34,632 nucleotides of DNA from Gemmataceae bacterium (lineage in GTDB: Bacteria; Planctomycetota; Planctomycetia; Gemmatales; Gemmataceae), in the NCBI GenBank assembly GCA_019748295.1, contig JAIEPT010000009.1, forward strand, positions 1 to 34,632, read 5' to 3'. The notes under the pieces were generated by a model that saw nothing but the letters and a program-made list of their open reading frames with translations, made no database searches and had not been told where the DNA came from. A program made the position numbers and the translations under genes. Below are positions 8,141-16,294 of this stretch, piece by piece (within the stretch, counting starts at the first letter, position 1; the number at the start of each line of letters is the position of its first letter).

Positions 8141-9376
8141 ATGTCGATCGAGAAACTCCAGCGCTGGCGGCTCATCCTCGGCAAATCGGCCGAGGAAGCG
8201 CTCGCTCCCCCCGCGCATCGCATGGGACACGCCGGCGAGTTGCTCTCGGGCGACCTGGCTTCAATGGATGATGCGCTCGATGCGGTCTATTCGGACGACG
8301 GCATCGATCTCACGCGCGAAGAGTGGGAAAGGGAACCCGGAAGCAGGCATGGCGCCGTAAAAGGACGCACGTTTCCCAAGGTGGCCCGCTGGCTCGGCGA
8401 AGTGCGCCGGCTTTTCCCCACCGACATCGTTTCGCTTGTCCAAAAAGACGCCATCGAACGACGCGGACTCAAGCAGCTTCTCTTCGAACCGGAGATGCTC
8501 GCCCAGATCGAGCCCTCCGTCGATCTCGCGTCAATGATCCTATCGCTCAAGAGCCTGGTGCCCGAGAAGGCGAAGGCGGCCGCGCGCGAGTTGGTGCGGA
8601 AGGTCGTCGAAGAGCTGCGCAAACGGCTCGAATCGCGGATGCATCAGGCTGTCCGCGGCGCGCTGAATCGCAACCAGCACAGCCCGTTTCGCAGCCTCGC
8701 CAACCTCGATTGGCGCCGTCTGATCCGCCAAAACCTGAAGCATTACAACCCGGACCTGCAGGCGATCATTCCGGAGCACTTCAGCTTCTTCAGCCGGCAG
8801 CAACGCCGCAACGAGTGGAACGTCATCATCGCCATGGATCAATCCGGTTCCATGGCTTCCTCGTTGATTTACGGCGGAGTCATGGGCGCCATCCTCGCCA
8901 CCATGCCGGCCGTGGAGACCCATGTCGTCGCTTTCAATCACGAAGACATCGTCGATCTCACGGCCGAGATGCACGATCCCGTCGATCTGCTCTTCGGCAT
9001 TCAGCTCGGCGGCGCGGAAGATTACTGGAAGGCGACGACGTATTGCGAACGCTTCATGCACACGCCGGCGAAGACGCTGTACATCCTGCTCGCCGACCTC
9101 TACGACACCAGCCCGAATCAGAAGAAATTCGAGAAGCGGATCGAGGAACTGATCGCGGGCGGACTGAAAGCGGTGACGCTCCTCGCGATCAGCGATCACG
9201 GCAAGCCGTCGTACAATCACGACCTCGCCAAGAAGCTGACCAACATGGGCATGCCCTGCTTCGGCTGCTCCCCCGACCGCCTGCCCGACCTGCTCGCGGC
9301 CGTATTGAAGGGGCAGGACCTCCAGGCGTTCGCCAACGAGGCGGAGAAGACCGCGAGGGCTCGCGAGTTGGCCTGA
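8141..9376 (+). CDS. VWA-domain (CoxE-like) protein, YehP-like
   Basis: A protein of 411 residues. The C-terminal half is a von Willebrand factor A domain with a MIDAS metal motif D233-Q-S235-G-S237 in IIAMDQSGSM, followed by the VVAFNHEDIVDLT strand typical of CoxE/YehP-like proteins. The N-terminal 200 residues are helical and charged. VWA proteins of this sort are the obligate partners of MoxR ATPases, binding a client through the MIDAS metal. The ATG start has AAGGA at 8130-8134. It is the last gene of the cluster, and the next gene is convergent. The assignment is strong; the client protein is unknown. Confidence 0.88.
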   Translation: MSIEKLQRWRLILGKSAEEALAPPAHRMGHAGELLSGDLASMDDALDAVYSDDGIDLTREEWEREPGSRHGAVKGRTFPKVARWLGEVRRLFPTDIVSLVQKDAIERRGLKQLLFEPEMLAQIEPSVDLASMILSLKSLVPEKAKAAARELVRKVVEELRKRLESRMHQAVRGALNRNQHSPFRSLANLDWRRLIRQNLKHYNPDLQAIIPEHFSFFSRQQRRNEWNVIIAMDQSGSMASSLIYGGVMGAILATMPAVETHVVAFNHEDIVDLTAEMHDPVDLLFGIQLGGAEDYWKATTYCERFMHTPAKTLYILLADLYDTSPNQKKFEKRIEELIAGGLKAVTLLAISDHGKPSYNHDLAKKLTNMGMPCFGCSPDRLPDLLAAVLKGQDLQAFANEAEKTARARELA

Positions 9377-9581
9377 GGTTTATCTTCCCATCCGGGAACC
9401 TGCGAACACTTGCTTGCGCAGCGTGCTACTGCTGACATTGAAAATGCCCACCTTCAACCGCATCGCACAACTGTTCGCCTGGAGAGACGCGAATCGGTCG
9501 CTCTGATCGAGCGCACCATCATGCCGGCAAAACGCGAACTCTCCGTGAGCGGAACACCCGCCCACGGAGAAGCTCTTATCA

Positions 9582-10352
9582 TCACTTCCCCTCAACGCCT
9601 TTTTTCCCGGGCTTGCCTTCCAGCTCCTTGAACTCGCGCACCCACATGTTGCGGAAGCGGACGGGGTCGCCGTGGTACATCAGCACGATCGGACCTTTCT
9701 CGGGATGCTTCGAGTAGGAGGTCGGGCGATCGAAGTAGGTGTAGCCGATGATCTCGGTGTGGTTCTGCACGACCACGCCGTTATGAATCACGGTCACGTT
9801 GCCGGGTTTGGAAATCTTCCCCTCTTTGTCGAAGCGCGGCACCGTGAAAACGATGTCGTAGCTCTGCCATTCGCCCGGCTTGCGCGATGCGTTCACCATC
9901 GGTGGGCGTTGGTTGTAGACCGAACCGGCCTGGCCTTCGGGGTAGGTTTTGTTCTCGTAGTTGTCGAGCACCTGGATTTCATAACGGCCGCCCATGAGCC
10001 CGATGCCGTTGTTGCCTCGGCCCTGGCCGGAACCTTTCGCCGGCTTCGGTGAGGCGAACTCGAGGTGAAGCTGGCAGTCGCCGAAATCCTTCTTCGTCTG
10101 GATGGCGCCCTTCGCGGTGAAGCCGCCGTCCTCATCCGCCTTCCAGTCCTTGGCCCCGCCCCATTCGTCGAAGCTCTTGCCGTCGAAAAGCACCACCGCA
10201 TCCGACGGGGGGTCGCGATCCTCTTTGCCGGGCGTCACCACCGGCGGCGTGGGCCATTCGATGCCGTTGAGGAAACGTTGGCCGAAGGCCTGATAGCCCA
10301 CCACGGCCAGGGCGAACACGGACAGGGCAACGATCATCGATCTACGCAACAT
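9582..10352 (-). CDS. DUF1080 (3-keto-disaccharide hydrolase) domain protein
   Basis: A protein of 256 residues. It has an N-terminal hydrophobic segment (about residues 5-24), likely a signal peptide or membrane anchor, then a DUF1080 jelly-roll domain that starts at VVLFDGKSFDEW and carries family blocks GGRYEIQVLDNYENKTYPEG, WQSYDIVFTVPRFD and NMWVREF near the C-terminus. DUF1080 proteins are greatly expanded in planctomycetes, and characterised members act on 3-keto-glucosides or related glycans outside the cytoplasm. I chose the ATG at 10352 because it is preceded by GGAG (10359-10362) and directly gives the hydrophobic leader; the longer frame to 10463 adds non-coding-looking sequence. 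It stands alone, convergent with the VWA gene. Confidence 0.88.
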   Translation of the reverse strand: MLRRSMIVALSVFALAVVGYQAFGQRFLNGIEWPTPPVVTPGKEDRDPPSDAVVLFDGKSFDEWGGAKDWKADEDGGFTAKGAIQTKKDFGDCQLHLEFASPKPAKGSGQGRGNNGIGLMGGRYEIQVLDNYENKTYPEGQAGSVYNQRPPMVNASRKPGEWQSYDIVFTVPRFDKEGKISKPGNVTVIHNGVVVQNHTEIIGYTYFDRPTSYSKHPEKGPIVLMYHGDPVRFRNMWVREFKELEGKPGKKGVEGK

Positions 10353-10506
10353 CGGCGGCTCCAAAGAGTGAGAGTTTTCGTCTGTTGTCGGCGGAAATGA
10401 GGCAGAAAGCAAGCACTCAGACAGTATTCGAACAATAGATGGACGGAAAACCGGGCGCGGCATTTGCGACCAGCTCTACGTTCACGACAATTCATGAGGG
10501 ACGCCC

Positions 10507-10989
10507 ATGCCTCGCAAGAAGAAACAACAAGACGAAGAAATCGTTTCGCCGCCGCTCCAGTTTCCAAACACAGGAAACGAAGAAATTCCGCCCGGCGCCA
10601 CGACGAAAGCCGCGGACCGCGAAATCCATCCCGGCGGCGGCCGACCCGGAAGCGGAGCTGGCCCACGCCATGGGGCAGCGGACGAAGGCTCCGTCGATGA
10701 GGAATACGGCGGCATCGACGTCAACGAACCCGCCGCAGCCGGGCCTTTGCCGGATCCAACCGACGAACTGGACGACGAAGGCGAAAGCGTCGGCGGAGCG
10801 ACGCCGTACGCTGGAATTTCCGGTGGAGCCGTCGGAGGAACGCCGGCCGGCCGTCGCGCGAGCGGTGGACGCACGGGAGGCGGCATCGCACCCGGCGGCA
10901 CTCACCGCGGGGACAGCACCATCGGCCAAGACCCCGACGACAACGGCGAAACTCCACCGCCGAAAAAACGCCGCCCTCAGAAGGGCTGA
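10507..10989 (+). CDS. Small disordered hypothetical protein
   Basis: A hypothetical protein of 160 residues. It is low in hydrophobic residues and rich in Gly, Pro, Asp and Glu, with a basic start (MPRKKKQQ) and a basic tail (PPPKKRRPQKG), so it is probably intrinsically disordered. The ATG at 10507 follows GAGGG with good spacing, which supports this frame over overlapping open frames on both strands. No domain is recognised. The basic ends could bind nucleic acid, but that is speculation. It diverges from the DUF1080 gene and ends 166 bp before the convergent acyl-CoA dehydrogenase gene. Confidence 0.6.
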   Translation: MPRKKKQQDEEIVSPPLQFPNTGNEEIPPGATTKAADREIHPGGGRPGSGAGPRHGAADEGSVDEEYGGIDVNEPAAAGPLPDPTDELDDEGESVGGATPYAGISGGAVGGTPAGRRASGGRTGGGIAPGGTHRGDSTIGQDPDDNGETPPPKKRRPQKG

Positions 10990-10998
10990 TTGAGGTTC

Positions 10999-11038
10999 AG
11001 AGTGGTCCTCACGCTCCGCGTGAGGTCAGCGGCGATGT
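10999..11038 (+). repeat. 40-bp repeat with hairpin, copy 2
   Basis: Identical to 8090-8129, including the CCTCACGC/GCGTGAGG stem. Here it lies just after the stop of the small disordered protein gene, in the same orientation as copy 1. Confidence 0.8.
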
Positions 11039-11060
11039 GTTGCCAGACCGCTCCTGCCTT

Positions 11061-11145
11061 TCGTGGCGACAAGTTTATTAACTTGTCGGATTCGATTTCG
11101 GGGAATTCTCAAACAACAGACAAGTTAATAAACTTGTTTCCACGA
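11061..11145. repeat. Short inverted-repeat element, copy A
   Basis: An 85-bp element with 27-bp terminal inverted repeats (11061-11087 and 11119-11145) differing at two positions. Each arm itself contains the near-palindrome ACAAGTTTATTAACTTGT. It lies between two convergent genes. A related element sits at 13068-13147, on the other side of the acyl-CoA dehydrogenase gene. It is AT-rich compared with the surroundings. It may act as a bidirectional terminator or be a non-autonomous mobile element. Confidence 0.75.
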
Positions 11146-11155
11146 CCGACGGACC

Positions 11156-12967
11156 TTACTTCAAAAACGCCTGCGCCGTCGCCAGAATGTCCGGATCGAT
11201 GTTATCCCATAGCCCCCCGAGATTCGCCTTCACGCGGCGTCTGGCGACACTGAGAAAGTGCATGCCCGCTTGGATCTCGCGGGCTGCCGTGCCGGCAGAG
11301 GAACCCGCGAGAATCGAATCCAGCCGGCTGATCGTGCACGCGGAGGCGTATAGGTCGCACGCGGCGTCGGAGATTCGTTCCTGCATGAGCTGGCTGCGCA
11401 GCACCTTCTCCATGATGGCGATTTCTTCCGGCTTGCCGTTCTTCGTCGAGATCGCTTGCTTGCGAAGGTGAGCCAGCGTGTTTTGAATCGCGATGCCGAA
11501 ATCGCCGACCATCGAACCCAGTTCGCTCGCCGGTTTCGCCAGCATGTCCGACTTCACGGGCACATCCGGCGAGCTGAAGCGGGCCGCAATTTGGCTGCCG
11601 CCGAATCGCAGCAACGACGTGAAGTTCTTCATCGGATGCTTGAGGTTGTCGAGCACGCCCTTCAGCGATTCGCCCACGCCGCGCATGCCGACGACGGCGA
11701 TGAACGCCTTGAGCACCTCGTTCGCCCCTTCGCCGATCAGGTTGATGCGAGCGTCGCGCATCATTCGTTCATACGGCTCGTCGTTGAAGTAGCCCTGCCC
11801 GCCGTAGATTTGCAGCGTGTCATTGACGATCGTCCACAGATGATCGGTCGCGAAGACCTTGAGCATCGCGGTTTCGAGCATGTAGTCCTCGAAGCCGCGA
11901 TCGATGAGGCTCGCGCAATTGGCGGTCATCGCTTCCATGGCGAACGCGTGAGCCGCCATGAAGGCGATCTTCTTCTGGATCAACTCGAACTCGGCCAACG
12001 GCTCCTTGAACTGCACCCGCCGTTTCGCATGTTCGATGGACGCCTTGAGGCACGTCTTCGCTGCCCCGGTGCAACTGGCCCCGAACGTCGTTCGGCCGAA
12101 ATCGAGCACGGTGAGCGCGACGCGCAGCCCCTTGCCGAGCGGGCCAAGAATGTTGGAGACTGGAACCACCATGTCCTTGAACGCAAGCTTCGCCGTCGCC
12201 GTCCCGCGGATGCCGCACTTCGGCATGCGGGCTTCCACGACTTCGAAACCCGGCATGTCGGGAGTCACCAAAAACGCGGTGACCTTCGTTTCGCTTGAAC
12301 CAGGGACTGGCGTCCGCGCCATCACCGTCAGCACCTGGGCGATGGCGCCGTTCGTGATGTAACGCTTGTTCCCGTTGAGCACGTAACTCTGTCCGTCTGC
12401 CGACGGCGTCGCCATCGTCTGCACGTTGGCCGCATCCGACCCGGCCTCCGGTTCCGTGAGGGCGAACGCCGCCAACTTGCGCCCAGCAACGAGATCAGGC
12501 AGCCATTTCGCTTTTTGTTCTTCGGTGCCGAAGAGCAACAGTCCGCGGATGCCGATGGAGTGATGCGCGTTGACGAAGACGGCCGTGGAGGAGCAATGGC
12601 CGCCGATCAGTTCCATGAATTTCAGATACGCGAACTGCGAATAGCCTCGCCCGCCGAACTCCTTGGGCGCCGTCATCCCAAGAACGCCCAGATCGCCGAG
12701 GCCATCGATCACCGAGCGCGGAATATCCGCTTCGCGGTCGATGGCGGCCGCATCGATGGATGAATCGGCGTAGCGGCGCAGCTCTTCGAGCGAACGCTCG
12801 ATTTCAGGCCGATCCTTGGCGTCGATGTCGGGATAAGGGAAAACGAGAGGCGCCTGGAATCGCCCGAAGAACAGGCTTTTGCCGAAGCCGAACTTATCGG
12901 GGCCCGAGAAAAGAAGCTCTTCCGCCTGCGCCTTCTGCTGCTCGATCTGTGCGGCCGTAAGTGCCAT
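11156..12967 (-). CDS. Acyl-CoA dehydrogenase, very-long-chain type
   Basis: A 603-residue FAD-dependent acyl-CoA dehydrogenase catalysing the first, alpha-beta desaturating step of fatty acid beta-oxidation. The usual three-part core is visible: N-terminal helices, the middle beta domain with FALTEPEAGSDAANVQT and YVLNGNKRYITNGAIA, and the C-terminal helical domain with GQGYFNDEPYERMMRDAR and the catalytic-glutamate segment IGEGANEVLK. About 180 extra C-terminal residues match the length and layout of VLCAD/ACAD9-like enzymes rather than the usual 380-residue ones. The start is the second of two nearby ATGs, because GGAGG lies five bases upstream of it. No ETF or thiolase gene is adjacent. 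Chain-length preference is inferred from length and layout only. Confidence 0.92.
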   Translation of the reverse strand: MALTAAQIEQQKAQAEELLFSGPDKFGFGKSLFFGRFQAPLVFPYPDIDAKDRPEIERSLEELRRYADSSIDAAAIDREADIPRSVIDGLGDLGVLGMTAPKEFGGRGYSQFAYLKFMELIGGHCSSTAVFVNAHHSIGIRGLLLFGTEEQKAKWLPDLVAGRKLAAFALTEPEAGSDAANVQTMATPSADGQSYVLNGNKRYITNGAIAQVLTVMARTPVPGSSETKVTAFLVTPDMPGFEVVEARMPKCGIRGTATAKLAFKDMVVPVSNILGPLGKGLRVALTVLDFGRTTFGASCTGAAKTCLKASIEHAKRRVQFKEPLAEFELIQKKIAFMAAHAFAMEAMTANCASLIDRGFEDYMLETAMLKVFATDHLWTIVNDTLQIYGGQGYFNDEPYERMMRDARINLIGEGANEVLKAFIAVVGMRGVGESLKGVLDNLKHPMKNFTSLLRFGGSQIAARFSSPDVPVKSDMLAKPASELGSMVGDFGIAIQNTLAHLRKQAISTKNGKPEEIAIMEKVLRSQLMQERISDAACDLYASACTISRLDSILAGSSAGTAAREIQAGMHFLSVARRRVKANLGGLWDNIDPDILATAQAFLK

Positions 12968-12972
12968 GTAGT

Positions 12973-12977
12973 CCTCC
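12973..12977 (-). promoter_or_regulatory. Ribosome binding site fixing the acyl-CoA dehydrogenase start
   Basis: GGAGG on the minus strand five bases before the ATG at 12967. An ATG at 12979 is in frame but overlaps this motif, so 12967 is preferred. Confidence 0.65.
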
Positions 12978-13067
12978 ATGGTTGGCCGAAAGAAATGCTC
13001 GATGCCTCCATTCTACCCGAACCCGCCGCCGGAAACAAAACGCCGTTTGGTGGCCGGAACCCGCCTT

Positions 13068-13147
13068 TCGTGGCGACAAGTTTATTTAACTTGTCGGGTT
13101 GGCTTTTGAAGGCGTTTCAAACAAGTTAGATAAACTTGTTTCCACGG
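13068..13147. repeat. Short inverted-repeat element, copy B
   Basis: An 80-bp relative of the element at 11061-11145, with arms around ACAAGTTTAT(t/c)TAACTTGT and the same flanking GCCTTTCGTGGCG on the left. It lies between pyrG and the acyl-CoA dehydrogenase gene on the same strand. The two copies have the same orientation. Confidence 0.72.
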
Positions 13148-13179
13148 TCGCCTGACCGTGCATCGCCGCCGAACCGGCG

Positions 13180-14805
13180 TCACTGCGATCGCCCCGGTTT
13201 GCGGCCCTCGCGGTGCTGGATCGCGGCCTGCACGAACGATCGGAACAGCGGGTGGGCCTTTGTCGGCTTCGACTTGAACTCGGGGTGGCACTGCACGGCG
13301 AGGAACCAGGGATGGTCGCGTAGTTCGACCACCTCAGCAAGCAGACCGTTGGGGCTCGTTCCCGTCACATGCAGGCCCTTCTGGGCAAACAGTTCGCGGT
13401 AGCGGTTGTTGAACTCGTAGCGATGGCGATGCCGTTCGTGCACCAGCAACGCCTGGTACGCTTGATGAGCCTTGCTCCCCTCGGCCAGCACCTGCGGATA
13501 CGACCCAAGCCGCATCGTGCCGCCTTTGTCGGTGATCGAATATTGCTCGTCGAGCATGCAAACGACCGGGTCCGGCGTATTGCGATCGAACTCGGTGCTG
13601 TTCGCTTCGGGCAACCCGGCGACATTGCGGGCGAACTCGATGACCGCACATTGAAGCCCGAGGCAGATGCCGAAGAACGGGATCTTCTGCTCGCGAGCCC
13701 AACGGATGGCTTCGATCTTCCCCTGGCTGCCGCGGTAGTCGAACCCGCCCGGAATCAGGATGCCGTCGAACCCGCTGAGGGCGCGGTCGGCTCCGTCCCG
13801 CTCCACGTCTTCCGCTTCGATCTTGCGAAGAATGACCTTCGCCTGGTTGCCGATGCCGGCATGATCGAGCGATTCGTAGATCGACTTGTAGGCATCCGCA
13901 TGTCGAATGTATTTGCCGATCACGCCGATGGTCACTTCATGCTGCGGATTGCGGATGCGATGCAGCAGATTGCGCCAATCCTCGATGTCGAGCGGCTTGG
14001 CCCGGAGGTTCAGCTTCTCGACGATCAGGTCGTCGATCTTGTTCTGCACGAGGCTGATCGGCACCTCGTAGATGCTGAATTCCTTGTCCCGTTCCTCGAT
14101 GACCGCCTTCGATTCGACGTTGCAGAAGAGGGCGATCTTGTCGATCTCCTCCTTCGCGATCGCCCGCTCGGTGCGGCAAATGAGAATGTCGGGCTGAATG
14201 CCGATCTGGCGAAGCCGTTCGACCGAATGCTGCGTCGGCTTCGTCTTCATCTCGCCGGCCGCTTTGAGATACGGGATCAGCGTGAGGTGGATGTACAGGA
14301 CGTTTTGTTTCCCCACATCCAGCGCGTATTGACGAATGGCTTCAAGAAACGGCAACCCTTCGATGTCGCCGACCGTGCCGCCCACTTCGGTGATGATGAC
14401 GTCGACGTCGTCGGCCGCCAGTTTGCGGATCGCGGCCTTGATCTCATCGGTCACATGCGGAATGACCTGCACCGTTCGGCCCAGGTAATCGCCCTTGCGT
14501 TCCTTCTGGATGACGGAAAGGTAAATCTTCCCCGTCGTGAAGTTGCAGTCGCGCGTCAGCGGTGCGTTGGTGAAGCGTTCGTAATGCCCCAGGTCGAGAT
14601 CGGTCTCGGCCCCGTCGTCGAGCACGTAGACCTCGCCGTGCTGATAGGGGCTCATGGTTCCAGGATCGACGTTGATGTAGGGATCGAACTTCTGGAGACG
14701 GACCCGCAGCCCGCGGTGTTCCAGAAGCATGCCGATGGAGGCACAGGTCAGCCCCTTGCCCAGCGAACTCACCACCCCGCCCGTCACGAAAATATGCTTC
14801 GCCAC
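13180..14805 (-). CDS. pyrG: CTP synthase
   Basis: A 541-residue CTP synthase, the full usual length, making CTP from UTP, ATP and glutamine. The amidoligase domain opens with [17 protein letters not shown] (P-loop) and contains the [18 protein letters not shown] block. The class I glutamine amidotransferase domain has the nucleophile elbow FFGICLGLQ (Cys381) and the [10 protein letters not shown] His-Glu pair near the C-terminus. The start codon is GTG at 14805, with GAGG at 14811-14814 five bases upstream. Essential housekeeping gene; all catalytic landmarks appear present. No operon partner is apparent: the downstream gene on this strand is separated by 212 bp containing a repeat element. 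Confidence 0.98.
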   Translation of the reverse strand: MAKHIFVTGGVVSSLGKGLTCASIGMLLEHRGLRVRLQKFDPYINVDPGTMSPYQHGEVYVLDDGAETDLDLGHYERFTNAPLTRDCNFTTGKIYLSVIQKERKGDYLGRTVQVIPHVTDEIKAAIRKLAADDVDVIITEVGGTVGDIEGLPFLEAIRQYALDVGKQNVLYIHLTLIPYLKAAGEMKTKPTQHSVERLRQIGIQPDILICRTERAIAKEEIDKIALFCNVESKAVIEERDKEFSIYEVPISLVQNKIDDLIVEKLNLRAKPLDIEDWRNLLHRIRNPQHEVTIGVIGKYIRHADAYKSIYESLDHAGIGNQAKVILRKIEAEDVERDGADRALSGFDGILIPGGFDYRGSQGKIEAIRWAREQKIPFFGICLGLQCAVIEFARNVAGLPEANSTEFDRNTPDPVVCMLDEQYSITDKGGTMRLGSYPQVLAEGSKAHQAYQALLVHERHRHRYEFNNRYRELFAQKGLHVTGTSPNGLLAEVVELRDHPWFLAVQCHPEFKSKPTKAHPLFRSFVQAAIQHREGRKPGRSQ

Positions 14806-15132
14806 GCCAACCTCGCCCGCAAAATGAAGATCAATGGGGCTATCTTAGGAAGGCGGAACGGCGAAGGGCGATTATGTCGCAACTCGCCCGATGTGCCGTC
14901 GAATCCGTGCCGCGATCCGGCTCCATTTCGGTTACCGATCCGAGCGCTATGCGGTTTCACAAACCTATTGCTCGAAAAAAATTTGCGATGATCCGTGGTT
15001 CCATTTCGGTTCCATTTGGGTTCCCCCGCCACTTGGCGACGTCGCCCTTTCTCGAAAGACACGAACTTTTACCCGCGGAACGCTTCCGATTTTGAGGCCA
15101 GCACGCTACCCTGTCTTCGAGGAGTGTTTCCG
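14806..15132. other. Divergent intergenic region with a 20-bp repeat
   Basis: A 327-bp gap between pyrG and the rightward small ORFs, with no gene recognised. It contains GGTTCCATTTCGGTTCCATT at 14997-15016, which occurs in inverse orientation at 32581-32600, and a short hairpin GTGTTTCC-GAT-GGAAACAC at 15124-15142 that overlaps the start of the next ORF. The pyrG promoter should lie here, but I cannot assign boxes. Confidence 0.5.
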
Positions 15133-15216
15133 ATGGAAACACCTTGGTCGTTCTGGGCCGATCCTTCAAAGTTCGGCCCACCTCGGGAGACCGCTCTTGC
15201 TCAGCGACGATGCTGA
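15133..15216 (+). CDS. Possible 27-residue leader ORF
   Basis: A very short ORF starting METPWSFWADP, with GAGGAG at 15119-15124 upstream. Its TGA stop overlaps the ATG at 15216 of the next reading frame (TGATG), the arrangement expected for translational coupling. A hairpin covers its start codon. It may instead be a decayed N-terminal fragment of a longer gene. No homology is recognised. Confidence 0.3.
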   Translation: METPWSFWADPSKFGPPRETALAQRRC

Positions 15217-15583
15217 TGGTGCAGTATCGGCTGACCAGCTTTTGGGGCGATGATTGCGAAATCGAGAGCCGAGACGACTTCGCGTTTGCGATCGACGACA
15301 TACTTCAATCTCGCCGCCTCGGCATGTTCGACGGAAGGGACACGGGAGGCGGCGCATTCAATCTGTTCTTTTTCGTTCCATCGTTCCAGTCGAGCGAATT
15401 TCGGAAGCGCTGCGAGTGATCGTCGAACAGATCGAAATGCGAGGCTTGGCCGCAAATGTTGTGATTGCCCGCACCATCGTGGTGCCGAAGGTTCCAGACC
15501 CGGACATCGAGCATCAAGTTGTTTGGCCACCCGGTCTCTTGGGCGAGTTCGATATCTTCGGATGGAGTGGCGGCGACGAGTAG
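15216..15583 (+). pseudogene. Small cytoplasmic protein gene disrupted by an 8-bp tandem duplication
   Basis: Two overlapping reading frames appear to be halves of one gene. The first encodes MVQYRLTSFWGDDCEIES onward to GGGAFNLFFFVP. The second continues VERISEALRVIVEQIEMR and ends FDIFGWSGGDE. The junction is a perfect tandem duplication TCGTTCCA TCGTTCCA (15373-15380 and 15381-15388). Removing one unit restores a continuous frame reading NLFFFVPVERISEALRV, for a product of 119-121 residues. The family is not recognised; the alternation of strands and helices suggests a small alpha/beta protein. An alternative start is the ATG at 15210. The disruption may be real or a sequence error. Confidence 0.6.
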
Positions 15584-15677
15584 AGTTCGGCCCAACAAGT
15601 TGCCGGCCCTAACGAAAAGGTGAACCGGATCGCGGCCATTTGCGATCCCTAACCTTTAGCGGCAGGAGGGCGTCGGG

Positions 15678-15989
15678 ATGTTGCGGTCGCTAATGTTGGG
15701 CGTCGCCCTCGCTCTGGCCGCGGGCGTCTTGTACGTGGGCTTAGACGCGGTCCCGCGTACCGCCACGCTCGGCACGCTCACGCAGGGAATTGGGACGCCG
15801 GACAACCCGTCGCGTGAGGCCGTACGTGAAGCCGAGCGCAATTTGATCTATTTGCTCGGTCTGATAGTTGGGGTGGCGTCCGGTCTCGGGTCGGCCATCG
15901 CGGCGGGATTGTGTTGGCGGCTCGTGCGGACTCGACGCCCAGACGCCGTCCGGGGACACTCCGTGCGTGGTGGCGGATCCCCGGCCTGA
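15678..15989 (+). CDS. Hypothetical small membrane protein (two TM segments)
   Basis: A protein of 103 residues with two predicted membrane segments: about residues 4-24 (LMLGVALALAAGVLYVGL) and 58-80 (LIYLLGLIVGVASGLGSAIAAG). A short polar loop (EAVREAERN) joins them and a basic tail (RRPDAVRGHS) follows. The ATG at 15678 is preceded by AGGAGG. No family is recognised. The basic C-terminus suggests it faces the cytoplasm. It lies among other small accessory genes. Confidence 0.65.
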   Translation: MLRSLMLGVALALAAGVLYVGLDAVPRTATLGTLTQGIGTPDNPSREAVREAERNLIYLLGLIVGVASGLGSAIAAGLCWRLVRTRRPDAVRGHSVRGGGSPA

Positions 15990-16045
15990 TAACATTTGTG
16001 GATCTATTCAGATGAACCTCGCTACGGCGTTGAAGGCAGATCGGC

Positions 16046-16050
16046 GGAGG
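16046..16050 (+). promoter_or_regulatory. Ribosome binding site fixing the hicB start
   Basis: GGAGG six bases before the ATG at 16057. The in-frame ATG at 16051 directly abuts it and is unlikely to be used; another at 16012 adds sequence that does not look like HicB. Confidence 0.6.
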
Positions 16051-16056
16051 ATGAAC

Positions 16057-16284
16057 ATGAAAAAGAAGCACGACTACATTGTGAGCGACGGAAATTTGGT
16101 GCTCAATCTGAGCGTCGCCGAAGAAGGCGGGTATGTTGTCACGTCTCCCTTCGATCCGGAATTGCTCACGGAGGCGGAGACTCTCGAAGAGGCGTTCGAG
16201 AACGCCCGCGATGTTGCCGACGCGCTTCGACAGGCAAGAGCGAAATTGAGCCGGCAATTGCTGGCTGCCTCCAAGAACGGATAA
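16057..16284 (+). CDS. hicB: HicB-type antitoxin
   Basis: A 75-residue protein resembling HicB-family antitoxins, which have a partially degraded RNase H-like fold and neutralise the HicA mRNA interferase. Features: the strands HDYIVSDGNLVLNLSVAEEGGYVVTSP, the ETLEEAFENARDVADALRQ helix typical of HicB proteins, and no C-terminal DNA-binding domain, so it would be a short HicB. The order is antitoxin first, toxin second, with a 10-bp gap carrying GGAGG for the toxin. The toxin gene is frameshifted, leaving this as an orphan antitoxin. Confidence 0.75.
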   Translation: MKKKHDYIVSDGNLVLNLSVAEEGGYVVTSPFDPELLTEAETLEEAFENARDVADALRQARAKLSRQLLAASKNG

Positions 16285-16294
16285 GGAGGCGGCC

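Noticed and set aside
13369-14991. 540-residue plus-strand frame opposite pyrG
   Set aside because: Complement of CTP synthase, a universally conserved enzyme.
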